DNA of 64,000 nt from Amoeboaphelidium protococcarum (lineage: Eukaryota > Aphelidiomycota > Aphelidea), in assembly GCA_023515745.1 (NCBI GenBank), contig JALECJ010000056.1, positions 1,225,409 to 1,289,408 of the forward strand, given 5' to 3'. Positions 10,440 to 22,790 of this stretch are shown here, piece after piece (within the stretch, counting starts at the first letter, position 1; each line of letters starts with the position of its first letter). Made by a program: the position numbers and the translations under genes. A model generated the notes under the pieces. It did not search any database and was not told the DNA's origin. It was given only the letters and a program-made list of their open reading frames with translations.

Positions 10440-12344
10440 TCAAATGGAACTTATCTCTTGTACAATTTAATTCTCCTTATCATCACCATCGCTCAGTAAT
10501 CGCCGCCTCTTTGGTGAATGACTTTCAAGTTCAACCAGATCAGTGTCACTCAAAACTCCATCACCATTGTCGTCAACTTCACCGGCGCTTCTATCACTGA
10601 GGGACTCTTTACGTGATGAGGATTGTTATTAATTGAACATCTCGTCTTCACCATCATCATTCTATTCCATTTTTTACTATCCTTGTGAGTCTGCAGGTGG
10701 CTCTTCAAAATCGTCGCCCAAGACCGCTACAGCGCTATGATCAACAATCATGCTCTCTCTAGGATCAGGGGAGTGGAGCATGTCAGCTTGAGTGAATTCA
10801 GTATCTAACGCATTTGGCTCCAAGTCCAGAGAAGATATACTGCCAGTGTCTCCAGCAGTAGGAGAGGTCTCTACGTCTTGCATACCACGACTGTAATCAT
10901 TATCATCAGTCTTGTCATCTTCATCCTGCATCTACTTGATAGAGTCATCATCGACACTCATGACCATAGAATCGCGCACGTACTTGTGCTCTTCAGGAGG
11001 CGCGGATCGAGAGGCCATTGCACCTACTGCAGCAGCTCCGGCCAAACCAGCCACTGCGGCACCTGCAGCTACAGGAGCATTTGATTTAACTGTGTCAGAG
11101 CCTGCAACAGAAGCATCTTAAGATAGCATTTCCTGAGTCACCGACTATTCAGCACCGCCACTCAGAGCATCTTCGTCCTCGGCAAACGCTAAAGAGGCCA
11201 ATGCCGTTTCCTTGTCATTGTCGTCAAATTCCATTGATGTGATTCGAGAATTTTTATCCGAATTGGTAGTCAGATTTTTACCGTTATCGGCCATCACCTC
11301 TTCACCTTTTGCTCTTTCAGATGAGGATGGGCTGATGATAGGAGGAGGTGGAATAACAAGCGGTGGCTCTTACGATGATCTATACATTTCAGCCTAGTTC
11401 TATTACTACTAGCTAGACTGTTCATCATCACCATCATCATCGCCATTAGAGCGTCTTCTACCGGCCATGGCAGCTGCTCCAATAGCACCGGCTGCAACAC
11501 CAGCAGCCGCACCAGCTCCGACGCCAACTCCGGATCCAGCTGCAGATTCAGCAGTAGAGGGAAGAGCTTTGTCCATGTACGAGATGGCCTATGACGCGTC
11601 AGGTCTGTAATACTACTGCTATTGTAAAGACCGAGGGTAGACTTCAGGTGCGCCCATGTTACCATTGCCTGCTCCATAACCAGCAGCAGGTGCAGATTAA
11701 CCATAGCCACCTTCTACATCATCGTCATCATCAGTCTTATCGTGTCTTCGCGACAATTTTCTCAAGATGACAAACGCGACTATACTAGCAACGAGGGCGG
11801 CAATTACAATTCCAGCGATAGCACCAGGCGTCAAATTTGGACCTTGCGATGAATTGCCATCTGACTGATTATCTGATGGTCTATTCGTCGGGCTTGACGT
11901 AGAGGTAGTCCTTGATCTTGCTAATGATGAAGAAGATGGAGACGCACTGGCCGACGCGGTTGGAGAGGGAGAGCTACTTGAAGTAGGAGACTCTGGCGAG
12001 GATGGCGGCTGTTAGCCCTGAGGGATATTTGGTGGAGTCTTTCCAGGATTTTACGCAAGCCATTGATCTAGATACGGATCAGGCGGAGGTGCGGCTTATA
12101 CAGGCGGATTGAGCGGCTATCCAGAGAAAAATGCAGCCTATCCCACCTGGCCTACAGAGCCAACACTGCCAGGATCATCGGGGCCTAATGTACCAGCAGG
12201 CCGTCCAGGAGTGGCGCCTACATTAGGAGTAGCGGGCACAATATCTTGTGGCGTTGAAACAACGCTAATCACGAGTATTTCTATCAATTAAATCGCTACA
12301 ATCAGATTGAATAACTTCCTTTGTTTCAAATTCCAAATTATCAT
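10440..12344 (-). CDS. Single-pass membrane protein with long acidic/Ala-rich tail
   Basis: A 634-residue protein, not assigned to a family. From Met at 12344, residues 10-30 are hydrophobic and read as a signal peptide or anchor (LIVAIQLIEILVISVVST). A Pro/Gly/Ser/Thr-rich, mucin-like stretch follows, then a clear membrane segment near residue 185 (GAIAGIVIAALVASIVAFVIL) followed by basic stop-transfer residues (RKLSRR). The presumed cytoplasmic tail of about 430 residues is acidic and disordered. It holds two Ala/Gly-rich hydrophobic stretches (AAAGVAAGAIGAAAMAG and AAVAGLAGAAAVGAMA) that may be low-complexity rather than membrane-spanning. The layout resembles fungal wall-stress sensors or mucins, but no Wsc Cys domain is present. 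Role unknown. Confidence 0.65.
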
Positions 12345-12823
12345 GATTGTTTCAATGTTTTCTGCTTTCAATAGTTTTTACAATGTATACGGATTCCCAA
12401 TATCAATATCAGTATTGAAAGATACTACTATAGAGAATAAATGATAAGATAATATATCTTTCTAAGAAAAGACTGTTAATAAAGTCACGTTAGACAAAAG
12501 AGTCATGAAATCCTAGTCTCGTGTAACTGTTCCTCCCTTTCGACCAATCAGAACGTCCACACAAGTGACTTTGTGATCTCCGTCTGCTGATTGGCCATCC
12601 GAATGACTTTTCTTGGCTGATTAGGCCCCTCATTCGAGAGAATTTTGATATATTTAGTAGATCTAACAAAGTACTGGCATGTGCTTGTGTATCTAAAAGT
12701 TTAGGAAGGCTAACCGTGATATTAGTAGTTAAACATCGTGTTTCGACCGTTGCACTGGTTTATGAACTGCTTATAAGAGATCTCTTGATCTTCTAGACAT
12801 TTTTGTTACACCAAGTTGTCAAA
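12345..12823. promoter_or_regulatory. Divergent intergenic region
   Basis: Separates the minus-strand membrane protein from the plus-strand methionine aminopeptidase, so it must contain both promoters. AT-rich near the membrane gene, with several TATA-like strings. No ORF of note. Confidence 0.4.
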
Positions 12824-13648
12824 ATGATCAAAACATTGAATCAAATTCCTTCTCATATCATTCGCCCGTATTACGTTACGCAGCCTTTGCGTGAACGGAC
12901 TCTTAATCTCAAGAATGCGGCAGATATAGTAAAATTGCGGGAGTCTTGCGTTGTATCTAGAGATACTCTAGATTATCTGAAGAGATTTGTTGTACCAGGC
13001 AATTCTACTGCCTATATTGACGCGATGGCTAGAGAATATATAACGCGTCAGAACGCTTATCCTTCTCCTCTCATGTACAACAAATTCCCAGGTAGTGTCT
13101 GTACAAGTGTTAATGAAATCGCTGTCCATGGTATACCGTCTGAAGATGTTATTCTGCAAGACGGTGATGTAATTTCTATTGATGTTACTGTCTTTAAAAA
13201 TGGATTTCATGGTGATACATGTGCAACTTTTACTGTTGGCAAATGCTCAGAAGATTCTAAATAATTTGTATTTAAGTCGCGTATGTGTACTCTGGATGCC
13301 ATCAAAAGTATTGAGGTGAATGGCCCTTTGAATAGAATAGGATAAGCTATCGATCGGTTTTGTTCAGCCAACTCAGTTACTAGTCTTTAAGCATTCTACG
13401 GTCATGGAATAGGAGCTGATTTTCACGAGCTTCCGTATGTCTCTCATTTCACAGATCGGGATTGTAATGATGTAGTTCGTGAAGGTATGGTGTTTACAGT
13501 TGAACCTGTGATAACACGGTCCACGTCGCAAGATTTAGAAATGTGGGAAGACGAGTGGACTATCGCTACTGCAGATGGGCAGATTTGTGCATAGACTGAG
13601 CATACCGTGGCCATTACTCACAATGGAGTTGAAATTTTGACATTATGA
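12824..13648 (+). CDS. Methionine aminopeptidase, type 1
   Basis: A 274-residue di-metal protease that removes the initiator Met. Conserved parts: PGNSTAYIDAMAREYI near residues 66-81, PSPLMYNKFPGSVCTSVNE, HGIPSEDVILQDGD, then the metal ligands in SIDVTVFKNGFHGDTC (two Asp), the His in FYGHGIG, the Glu in VFTVEPVI and the final Glu in QTEHTVAI. That is the complete D-D-H-E-E set. It lacks the zinc-finger N-terminal extension of cytosolic MetAP1. Its short N-terminus (KTLNQIPSHIIRPYYVTQ) has no acidic residue, so it could be the mitochondrial MAP1D-like form. The in-frame TAG in QTEHTVAI falls on the Gln common in the family. The ATG at 12824 is preferred; the longer frame upstream has no ATG. 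Confidence 0.88.
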
Positions 13649-15535
13649 ATGACCGTTTAATTGATCACTACTACAGTACATTTTTGTTTACAATGAAGAA
13701 GATTTGCAGTATACATTTTATGCGGCAAATAAAGCTCTTTGTTGTGAACAAGAAGTCGAAGGCTATCGAGATACTGGACTGAAAATTGTTGCCCATTCAA
13801 GCTTTTCTGACTTTCATGTTTTTGACAATCACATAATTATCTTGCGTAGTAGTTAATGAAGTGAAATAAGCATCTCTACCGATATCAGTCTACTGTGCTG
13901 TATTTGCAAGTCGAAGATAGCCAAGTCACACGCCGTCAATCACCGATCAAAGCGGCTTCGTACTTTTGTTTTTCTAATGACATTTTACAATGTACTACGC
14001 GATCCATTAAAACTGTCTCCTGCATTAATCGCCGTCCTGGCTTTGCGCGTGCATTTCAGCAGTACTAGAGAGATAATACGAATTGTCAAGATGAATCAAC
14101 GCGTTAGTTGTTGAAGGCACGCTAGGTTGCTATGGTGTCAGCCGGTTAAGCTGCGACCAAAGACATCGAGGAAGATTCGATATATGAAGTGTTGAGAGTG
14201 ACACTGAGTAATTGAAGCTGGTGGCAGCTATTAAACTATAGAGCATTGCGTCCATGAAAAGAGTATTGCTGATTTAACAGACCGTGTTACTTTATAAGAA
14301 AATGAATGAGCTGTCCAGGATATGAAGTAAAATTATTTGTTCTAGTCGGGATTCCTCTAGATTGCCCTTATGCAAATCTTTCTGCAAAGTTGCCTATCGA
14401 AAACGCCTTGCGTGGTTTGGGTAGAAAGACGGCTTTGTGATACAGCTACTGTACCATTAAATTTATTTCTTTCTTTCACAGTTAGAAAATTGGCATTTGA
14501 ATAAGTTGATATCCGCTTTAATGGCTGATGCTGCTTAATCGGTTGGCAATTAATTCCGTGGTCACAATGGCAATCATTCTTACGATGAGTTGTCTAATTC
14601 CGCTTCTCTACTTGCTGCCTTTACGAATCCTAGCTCCCAACATAATTAAAGTTTAAATTTGGGTGCTTGGCTTAATGTGGTTGGTTAGTCGCGTCCACTA
14701 GTACCGAATAAAATTTGCACACTCTCTGCTGATTATTACGAATTTCGCAACGTTGAAGCATGGTTAGCAATTCTATGCATATAAGCTTTTTGGAACTAGA
14801 AATGTTCCTCACTTTATCGCGCTGCTAACTTTGATACTCAATCGTGTAGGGAAGCTCTCAAGAAGAGAATACGGGAGCAACTGAACATGGTATTATTCAC
14901 ATTCTCAGGCACTTTGATATGGTCTTTTCTATTAAAGAATTTGAGGTACCTAACGTAGATCGTTATTCTAAAGATTCAATTTATAAGTTTCAACTAGGGC
15001 CATCGTGATGATGATGACGATGATGATAATAGAGCGGCTTGTGAAGACTGATGGACGAAGGCGTTGAAGAAATGAACACAAGATGTATTGAGGATATCCA
15101 CAAGGGAGCCAACGGGCAGTGGAAGGGAATAGAACGACGTGTCTGAAGATGCAATGGCCGAAAACAGCGGTGAGTGGTTCGACTCCTCTTTGTACCACTA
15201 TCTAACCAGTTTTCTTCTGTCATAACACTCAGAACATTCGTACTAAAAGATTCCTGACCCATCAGTCTAAATAAACTATTTTAAGGCGCAGTATATCACG
15301 TAGCTGGTCAAGTTCCGATCTGAAGTTCTGATCCAATGGGGTGAAGATTTTATATAACGACAGCTTCTTCTTTCCCAAAATTAAGCATATACTTATCGAC
15401 ATTCTCGACTATGAAAATCGTGAGAAGCTTTAAATATACAGCAGAGGCGTCAGAAATGAATTACAGGATTGTTATCGTTTGAAGCCAAGCGACTATTCTT
15501 GGTAAAGGGGGAAATTCGATTTTTTGAAACGTGCG
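13645..15535 (+). CDS. Unresolved gene(s) whose frame changes repeatedly
   Basis: Protein-like text runs through this stretch but moves between all three plus frames. Segments seen: QYTFYAANKALCCEQEVEGY (about 13.7 kb), HLYRYQSTVLYLQVEDSQVT (13.87), RDSSRLPLCKSFCKVAYRKR (14.35), LNLGAWLNVVGQSRPLVPN (14.65), HGIIHILRHFDMVFSIKEFE (14.9), EWFDSSLYHYLTSFLLSQ (15.17) and NDSFFFPKIKHILIDIL (15.36). Several switches are repaired by removing very short GT...AG pieces: 13676-13698 (23 nt), 13846-13870 (25 nt) and 15325-15346 (22 nt). The last gives a smooth join (FRSE|ILYNDSFFF). No known family is recognised; the LGAWLNVVG segment is faintly OB-fold-like. Alternatives are a decaying pseudogene or sequencing indels. 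Outer limits are approximate. Confidence 0.4.
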
Positions 15536-15608
15536 GCGCGCTCGTCTTTCTTTCTTCTCTCCTCTATAAACTTTAAAATCCGCCCGCCACTATAGTCAAC
15601 ACGCGCAC

Positions 15609-18600
15609 ATGGAGAATTAATTCAGTGCTATGAATAGTGGAGGTTAGAGTAGTAGTACTGGCGATGGAAAGTCTGTGAAAGCTGTGGATAAAACTGTGAA
15701 TGCTACTTTGCCTGGTGGTAGTGTTTAAAATGGCCCTGATGGTATTGAGAATGTATTCAGGAGTAGTTGTGAACCTGTGTAAAGCCGTGTCACCCCGTCT
15801 TAATAAGGGAAATAGTAGTAATAGTCTTCGTCTTAGAAGCAGTAGCATTAGCAAAAATTGTAGGAATAGCCACCTTCAGGATCTTCAAAGTTGAATGCTA
15901 GTGATTTTTTGGCTAACTTGAAGAGGAATGCCTTTAACAGTCCTATAGTCTCTGCCAGTGTTGTGTAGAGTGCCGTTCAGTAGACGTCGGTGTCAGCTTT
16001 CAGTTCTGTTGTGAAGTCTAGTTAGTCAACTGCATTGAAAAAGTCCTCCAGTATGAATAGTGATCTGCCGAGGTCTGTTCCTCATTCCTCTCCTTCACCT
16101 GCATACCATAAAGAGACTGTGACCGCATAGCTGACTAGTATGAGTGAAAAGGTGGTTAGAAAGGTGTCCACAGAGTCTATGTAGAGTGAGGAGGACACAT
16201 AGCCGCATTTGAGACTGAGCAATGTACGTCCTTAGTTGTAAGAAGTTCATCAGACATCTGGAAAGTAACAGCATTATCATCATCATCTACAGCAGCGTTA
16301 GTGCGCGTCGAAGTTGGGCACTCAGTATCCTTAAATGATGCCTCCCGCTGTCACTAATCGTCCTACTTGTCCACCTAATGATTAGTCAAAGTAGCGTTTA
16401 AAGCCTATTTCTTCTGCAAATGCGGCAGACTAATCGGTAGATGTCATAACTATTGATACTAGCTCGGATAGGAGTTCTGAGATGCTGCCGTCATTGAGTT
16501 CTATTCTATGTCCTCAACGTCCAAGACTGCCTCCTATGGTGTAGTCCAACAGTTAGGCTGCGACCAAGTAGGCAAGTACGTAGTAATAACAGTAGTAGTC
16601 ATCTTCACAGCAAAGAAGGTCGAATGCGGAGTTGACAAGATCTGGAATAAGTGTTAGGTAGTACAGTGTACCTCAATTTGACACTTCTTTGACTTCACCT
16701 GATGTTACCTCGCCTGATGTAGTTATTCGTTAGTACAGTAAGCCTTCGTAAGAAGTATAGTCATGTTAGATTTCGGAGTCTGCATCTTCTTAGCAATAAA
16801 CAGGAAGTTAGGTACGTTCGTCTCAAGCGCCAGTTTAATAAGCTCCGTCAGCTACTCCTGTTATTGAAAGTGCTGTCTAGTCTAATAATTCTCCATAGTA
16901 AAAGTATTAATAGCCGTAATCGCTTGATTCGTCTCAGGAACAGTCTTAAAGAGCAGTTCAGTAGCCGCTATAGAAGGAGTAGAATGAGCTGAATCATGGT
17001 GTGAATGTGGACAAGCCATAGAAGGATACCATGCTCTTGAAGCAATCTACTATTCCAACAGTTCAAGCTCCGATTGTTTAGGATTATAAATCGCAGTTGA
17101 TCAAGTTGAAGACTCCAAAGAAGCGCAAGCCTGCAAGTGAACTTTTAAAAGATTTGAAAAATAGCCCGAAGAGTATTCTGAAGAGCAGTTCTAAGCGTTA
17201 GAACAAGTATAATTTGGTGGATCCGGATGGAGGTAGAACGAAGTTGTAGAAGATTGTTAGAAGATCCGCTATTGATGAGCTCTAGTAAGCTCTTCTCGGA
17301 CCTGATAATACCCACTTTGATGTGGATGTTACTCTGTCTGATTCGGATAACTCTAACTGCTTCCACTTTGCGTTGTATCGGGGCAATGCTAGAATCTTGG
17401 AATTTCTTATTGAATACTAGGAGTGCAAGAGTAGTAAGATGATAAGCACACTTATGGACGAGATTTGGAAAACTCCATCAGTGTTGAAATCCAATCATAA
17501 ATGGGATCTCGACTATAGTTTAGCCTTCAGTTTGCACCAGCGTGCATTTGGTAGCGGTGATAGTCCAATGCATGATCTCATAAACGGACTTTATGACGTA
17601 ATTTGCCGAGCTGTTGAAGATACTGATAGTTTGCGTAGAGGCTTCACTTCTGATGATTTGCAATTTGAGGAGTGTTGTCGCTTAATTCTGAGCAAAGGTT
17701 ATAATGTGCAACTTTAGAACAAAAATGGGCAAAATCCGGTCTAGTTGATGGACTTTTATGGAGATTTGTTGAAGAAGCACAATGATTATCTCTTTCAAAA
17801 TAGAACATTTGGTGCTGTGAACTAGCTGATCTCTCAGTGGACTATGGTCTCTACGTTGTTACACAATTACCAGAGCTTGCTTAGTGGATTTACTGATGCT
17901 CCCCCGCCGTCTTTGATGAATCTCCTACCTGTGTCTAGTGTGGAGAATAAGATTGAGTATTTGAATTAGATCATCCGATGTGGATTGGATCTACGGTCTG
18001 CAGACTCTGACGGCAATAACATCTTTCACATTGCGGTGGCTGCATTTGATGTGGAGCTGGTAATGTATCTGTGCTGTATATCAAATCCTATCAAAACTAC
18101 TCCGATGAAGCTGTTTTCCTCTTTGTAGAGACTGCTATAGATTATGAGCATTGAGCCGGATAGGAATTTGTACCGTTACGACGCCAAATTGGAACTCATT
18201 TCTACCTGTAATGCAGATGGCGATTCTCCATTTCATACTCTGATTCGTGCTGTTAATTGTGCCTCAAAAAAGCCTACCATCTCTAGCCAGTTGTAAGATA
18301 GGGTACTTTTTCTTATATAGATACTGCTAGTATTTGGACTAGATTTTATGGTTCAGAATAGAAGGGGATAAACTGCTTTGGAGACATGCGAAGATACTCA
18401 GTTGAAATCTGTTATTGCAGACTTTTATGGCAGATACTTGGATTCCAATGACACAGAAGGTGCTTAGAGTGAATAATTGAAGTAAGAGGAACCAGTTACT
18501 AGGCGTCAGTCGGCACAGAGAGCCGGCAAGATTGCGGCATCCCAGTCTTTGTCTTCTATCGCTTCGTCTAAATAAGTATCTCCGAAAGTCTCCTCCTCGT

Positions 18601-20060
18601 CCTCTTTATAATCCGCTTCTTCAAAGGCTCCGCGTGCTAATACCGATGATTAATCAGAGTCTATAAACGATGCACCTAAAGGGCGTAGTAAAAGGAAAAG
18701 GAGATTAGCGGCATCTTCATCAGGTGTTTCTACTGAAAATCGCAAGTATCGCGCTCGATCTATTGAATCTTCCAGTTCGGTCGCTACATCTGTAACGAAT
18801 GCGTCCAGAACGAAGACTCCTACTGGTGGATTCCCTAAAGGCTTACATCCATTCTCTAAGGATGGTCATGGAAGGACAAAGTTGTAGATGAAGGCACGTG
18901 CAGGTATCCTGGATGATGTATAGAAATTGATAGAGCTGGGTGCTGATGTGAATGCTCGCGATCACGCTGGTTATACTCCACTTTCTGAAGCAGTGAACAA
19001 TGGTCACTATGATGTGGTGAAGGTTTTACTTGAGAATGGTGCTGATGTTAATAAGCACGGCTTGGATGGCGAGACGGCTTTGCATGAGGCCGTAAAAAGA
19101 TTGGATGTGGATATCATCAGTCTTCTGCTGCAGTATGGAGGAGATCCATTCTCAACTAATCACTAGGGATAGATTGCTGTTGATTTTCTGAAAATTGCTA
19201 GTCCACTGGCGCCATTGAAGAAGCAAAAAGATGCAGTTATCGATTACATTAGGGAGATTCTTGATTAGTATACTGAGAATTCGATCATGCCAATGACTAG
19301 GTAGAGGAAGAGACGCTTGACGGCTGAATCGAGTGATTCTGTGTTCAAGTCTTATTCACCTTCCAAGAAACACCAGATTGTTAAAGACAAAGAGGAATCT
19401 TAAGAAAGCATGCAGAAGCCAGTCGAGAAAGTTGCATCGTAGAAGAAGGCGTCTCCTGTTAAAGCGGAACCTGTCAAAGTTGAATAAAAAGATAGTGCTA
19501 CTGAAGCACTTGCTGCCCCTAAAATCATATAACCCGTTGCAGCAGTGAGCGTAAAAACTGAGTTTAATGATTCACGCAAGGACTCTGCTGCATCTTTGGC
19601 TAATTCTTCTATGGGATCATCTTAGAATCTCGCATCGTCCTCGCAGCAATAAATTGCCATAGATGAGCAACTTCTCCCTCTGGTTCTATTTTCCAACTCT
19701 GAATTGTCTGGTGAGTTGCTTGTTGTGGACGATTATCTGGCAAAAGTTCTCGGGTTTAACAGTACCAGCAAGATGTATCTGAAATTGGGCAAGTCTGCAT
19801 TCATTCGCGATTAGCTTAGAAGTAAAAGAATTGCTGTGAGTGGCACAATGGCTTAATAACTCTTACAAATTCCCGGTAATGCTCAATGGACCAGGTATCT
19901 GGAGAGTGGTGCACAGCTTACTCAGAAATGTCATTTTATCCCCTATTCGCTGTTTCAAGATGAATTACTGCCGTACTATGTGGAACTGACCGATATGGAC
20001 CCTTTGGATGTTTCTTCAATGTTGGATGATTCTTGCATGACTGAGGTTAAATTGAAGTGA
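15609..20060 (+). CDS. Large ankyrin-repeat nuclear protein, Hos4-like
   Basis: A 1,483-residue protein. Residues 1-480 are Ser/Gln-rich and disordered, with long Gln runs written as TAG/TAA. A basic KRK patch near 505 looks like a nuclear signal (TPKKRKPASEL). Residues 530-900 contain degenerate ankyrin-like helices (DNSNCFHFALYRGNARILEFL). Residues 1085-1180 are a classic block beginning GRTKLQMKARAGILDDVQKL, then NARDHAGYTPLSEAV and GLDGETALHEAVKRLDVDI. A tail with FSKDGHGRTKLQ context matches Hos4/ANKRD11-type proteins. Hos4 is an ankyrin subunit of the yeast Set3 histone deacetylase complex, so a chromatin co-repressor role is likely but inferred. The C-terminal 150 residues form a globular-looking domain I do not recognise. 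The sequence just before the ATG is pyrimidine-rich. Confidence 0.75.
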
Positions 20061-21690
20061 TATTTTATTGATAAGTTTGATTGCAAAGTTGTATATTGTT
20101 GTTTACGTTGCGTACTGCTAGAGCAATGCGTAGACATTATGAAAGTAGTTCGCTTTAAATCTGCTGCGTACGCAAAACTAAAAAAATAGCTTTGTTACAT
20201 ATTGTGATATCTTATACCATATTCGGCATAGCTATACTCCATTTTGAGTGGCCATATCTGCAGTGAACTTTTGAGGACTTGGAGTTATTTGTTTGACGCG
20301 AACGCGCGCGAACTAGCGAGCCGATGTTTCAGCGACGTTACGATCGTTTCACTCTATATTTCCAAATTTTAGAGCATATCTACACTAATAAGTACTATTT
20401 CTCAATTGAGACTAGTACCAAATGAAAGCTCGCATTCTGAAACGGTCATAGATTAAATTTTCATAAAAATCGGACTAGATCTGAGTGAGTTGACTTTTGG
20501 CAATCATCGATTCTCATGCTCAGACTCCGTTTCAGATATGCGCGATCCGGCAAACAATAAGATCCATTCACACCCCCACACTCCTCTTCTACTCTCTTCT
20601 TCAAACTAACTATCGAGATATCTTCAACTATACCTTGTCTTCTGCATTAACAGTTATACCTGCTGTGTGATAAAACGTCCATCGCTCTGTAGCTGCTCTG
20701 ACTTACAATATGTCCTTATGCTACATTGGCCGCTGAAACAATCCGTCTCTGGTCTTGGTTATCGTCTCTGGTCTGTCTGTATCTAGCTTCGTAGTCTCCT
20801 TACGCTATCCATTATTACTCTGAATGGCTTTGTCCCCTGGTTGGTATTGCTGGTGGTATGCTTCTGCTGCAAGTATCTTCAGTTGTTGGTCAGCAATGAC
20901 TACCTCTTCACCTCACCTGGTATTCTTGGTGTCTGTGGCCTTTCTCGTCGATCTGCGTTATTGCGCTGTGCTCAATCTTTGCTCCTCCTATCTCTTGGCG
21001 CCTCATGTACAGTACAAGTCATCAAAGGTCTTATAGCGGTGCAAATTCGGTAAGCTTTACATACAGATTCCGCCTTTTCTTGTATCGTATTATTAACCAG
21101 TTTGTGTGTAGGATTGCTCCTGTATTAAGACCATATACTGCTGCGGATCAAGTTTCTTTGTTATTGCGATGTCCTTGGTATCCTCATCACTTATGGCTGC
21201 CGACTTTCTTTTGTGACTTATTGTAATATGTGGGTGTTAACCCTTTGGTCCTACTAACGCAATATGTGGGCTATAACCCATTCAGCATGTGACTAATGGC
21301 TGTCACTGCTGGTCTGCAACAGTAAGCAATGGTGAACATATTTGGTAAGTTCTCTATTGGTCGTACTCTATGGGTGATAATCCATTCTGCAGTTGACTTT
21401 CTGTCACTGCTTGCCTCTGAAAAGTTCCTCGTTGAGTGTTTAAGTCAAAGTTATAAAGCTGCTTTGGTATAGTGGGCTGACTGACTGGAAGTGAAGAAGC
21501 TGTCTAAAGATAACACTTGCACGCTAATCTATGGTGCTAAAAATGGTCATTTGGACCTCTACTAGTAATAGGAAATGGAAATGGCGTTCCTCATAGCATC
21601 TCATAACAGCTTAGTGCTGGCACTATCGCAGAGTTTAACGCTAGTTCTCGTCATATCATGGGCTGAATATTCAAGGAGAAACCTCAATCT
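20061..21690. other. Gene-poor region, pyrimidine-rich with hairpin repeats
   Basis: No frame on either strand reads as protein over any useful length. 20.6-21.2 kb is rich in TCT/CTG/TGG on the plus strand. Around 21,225-21,420 a loose motif of the form gtgggtgttaaccctttgg recurs with compensating changes (gggctataaccca at 21,267; gggtgataatcca at 21,369), each self-complementary. This might be a non-coding RNA locus or repeat debris. Confidence 0.35.
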
Positions 21691-21699
21691 GCTTCTCGT

Positions 21700-22790
21700 C
21701 ATCCATGGGCCTAAAAAATTTCAAGGCCTGTGGATGTGACTGGTGCCAGGCTTTAAAGCTGGTGAAGAATCAAGGTGGCACTGAGTGTCTGTCTACTGCG
21801 CTGGCACCAGAGATTGAGGTGGATTCTTGCTATATAGCTCCTATCTGAACATCAATCTAACTTTGAGTTGGGCTTATTTAAATGCCCGTAAAGAAATAAA
21901 GTCCTGCATGCTATATTTGTAGCATGGACAAGATAAAAATGGATTCCATCCATATCATCTAACTCTGCCAAGCGGAAGACTGCCTAGCCTGGTTCCCTCA
22001 AACATTGGCGCCTCTGCTGTCTTAAGAAGGACCTGGTGCTGATGCTACCTTTGCGGTAAGACTGGTGGCTGTAAGTTTAGCTGCCAGCCTTTTGGGGTGT
22101 TTCCGGGCTTTAAATGTGGTGGTTTCCGCTGGGCTGTAAATAAAATTTAACTTAGGTTCCTTTATAACGTGGTGTTTGGTGTTGGCTGGTGTTGGCTTAA
22201 AAAGTGGTGGTAGTGGTGGTTGGTTGGTTGGGGGCGGGAAATAGAGGAGTGTTGGGCTGGTGGTTAAAAATTGTATGTTAGAAAAAGGTCTGGCTGTAAG
22301 ACGTTATGCAGGAAGAGGGCCCCTGTTAACTATTAAATTTGGCCCTCATAGAAAGTTCTCCTAGACGCGTGAGTCTCCTCGATAGCCTAAGGCCGCTTGA
22401 CTTGATGCTTGAAATTAAAGCCTTCTGCCTGCCTCCCTCACCTTGCTGGACTTCGAAGACTTACACTTTGGTCTGGTCCTATCACTATATAAAAATGGCA
22501 GTTCTGGCATCTTGTTGCATCTTAAAGTCTCTGGTTTGGCTAACATCTTGCATGCCTGACTCACGCGTCGCCCTTGACATTGGCTCCAAGCTCTATAATT
22601 ATCAAAAGTAAAAAGAAGCCTCTGCTGAAATTGAGCCAATGTCAAGGTTAAATAATAGCAATAAAATGGTGGATGGGAAGTTCTGAAGCTGGTCACTCGC
22701 AAAAGTCCTTAATAGTCTTGCTTATCTCTTGGTACTGCGATATAGGACTGGTATTGCGAAAGTCTCGGACTGGCTAATAAACAGAACACT
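21700..22790 (+). repeat. Dispersed repeat, copy A (decayed)
   Basis: Four blocks match, in the same order, the reverse complement of 55.4-56.1 kb: 21,700-21,756; 22,349-22,440; 22,484-22,586 and 22,680-22,760. The third is the clearest, with the run acatcttgcatgcctgac shared nearly unchanged over 100 bases. Copy A carries about 590 extra bases between the first two blocks. Its coding frame is broken where copy B still reads as protein, so A is the more decayed copy. Family unknown; no terminal repeats identified. Confidence 0.75.

Noticed and set aside
10440..12344. Multi-span membrane protein reading of the Ala/Gly-rich tail
   Set aside because: The two Ala/Gly stretches are low complexity without bulky hydrophobic residues. 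Only one segment looks like a true membrane helix besides the signal.
14445..14480. Intron-like GTACCATT...TTTCACAG of 31 nt
   Set aside because: The unspliced frame (QLLYHQIYFFLSQLENW) stays open and removal would leave the frame used on the right, so splicing here is not supported.
15170..15205. tRNA-like T-arm string ggttcgactcc
   Set aside because: No matching acceptor stem, D arm or anticodon arm upstream. The string lies in protein-like sequence (GEWFDSSLYHY).
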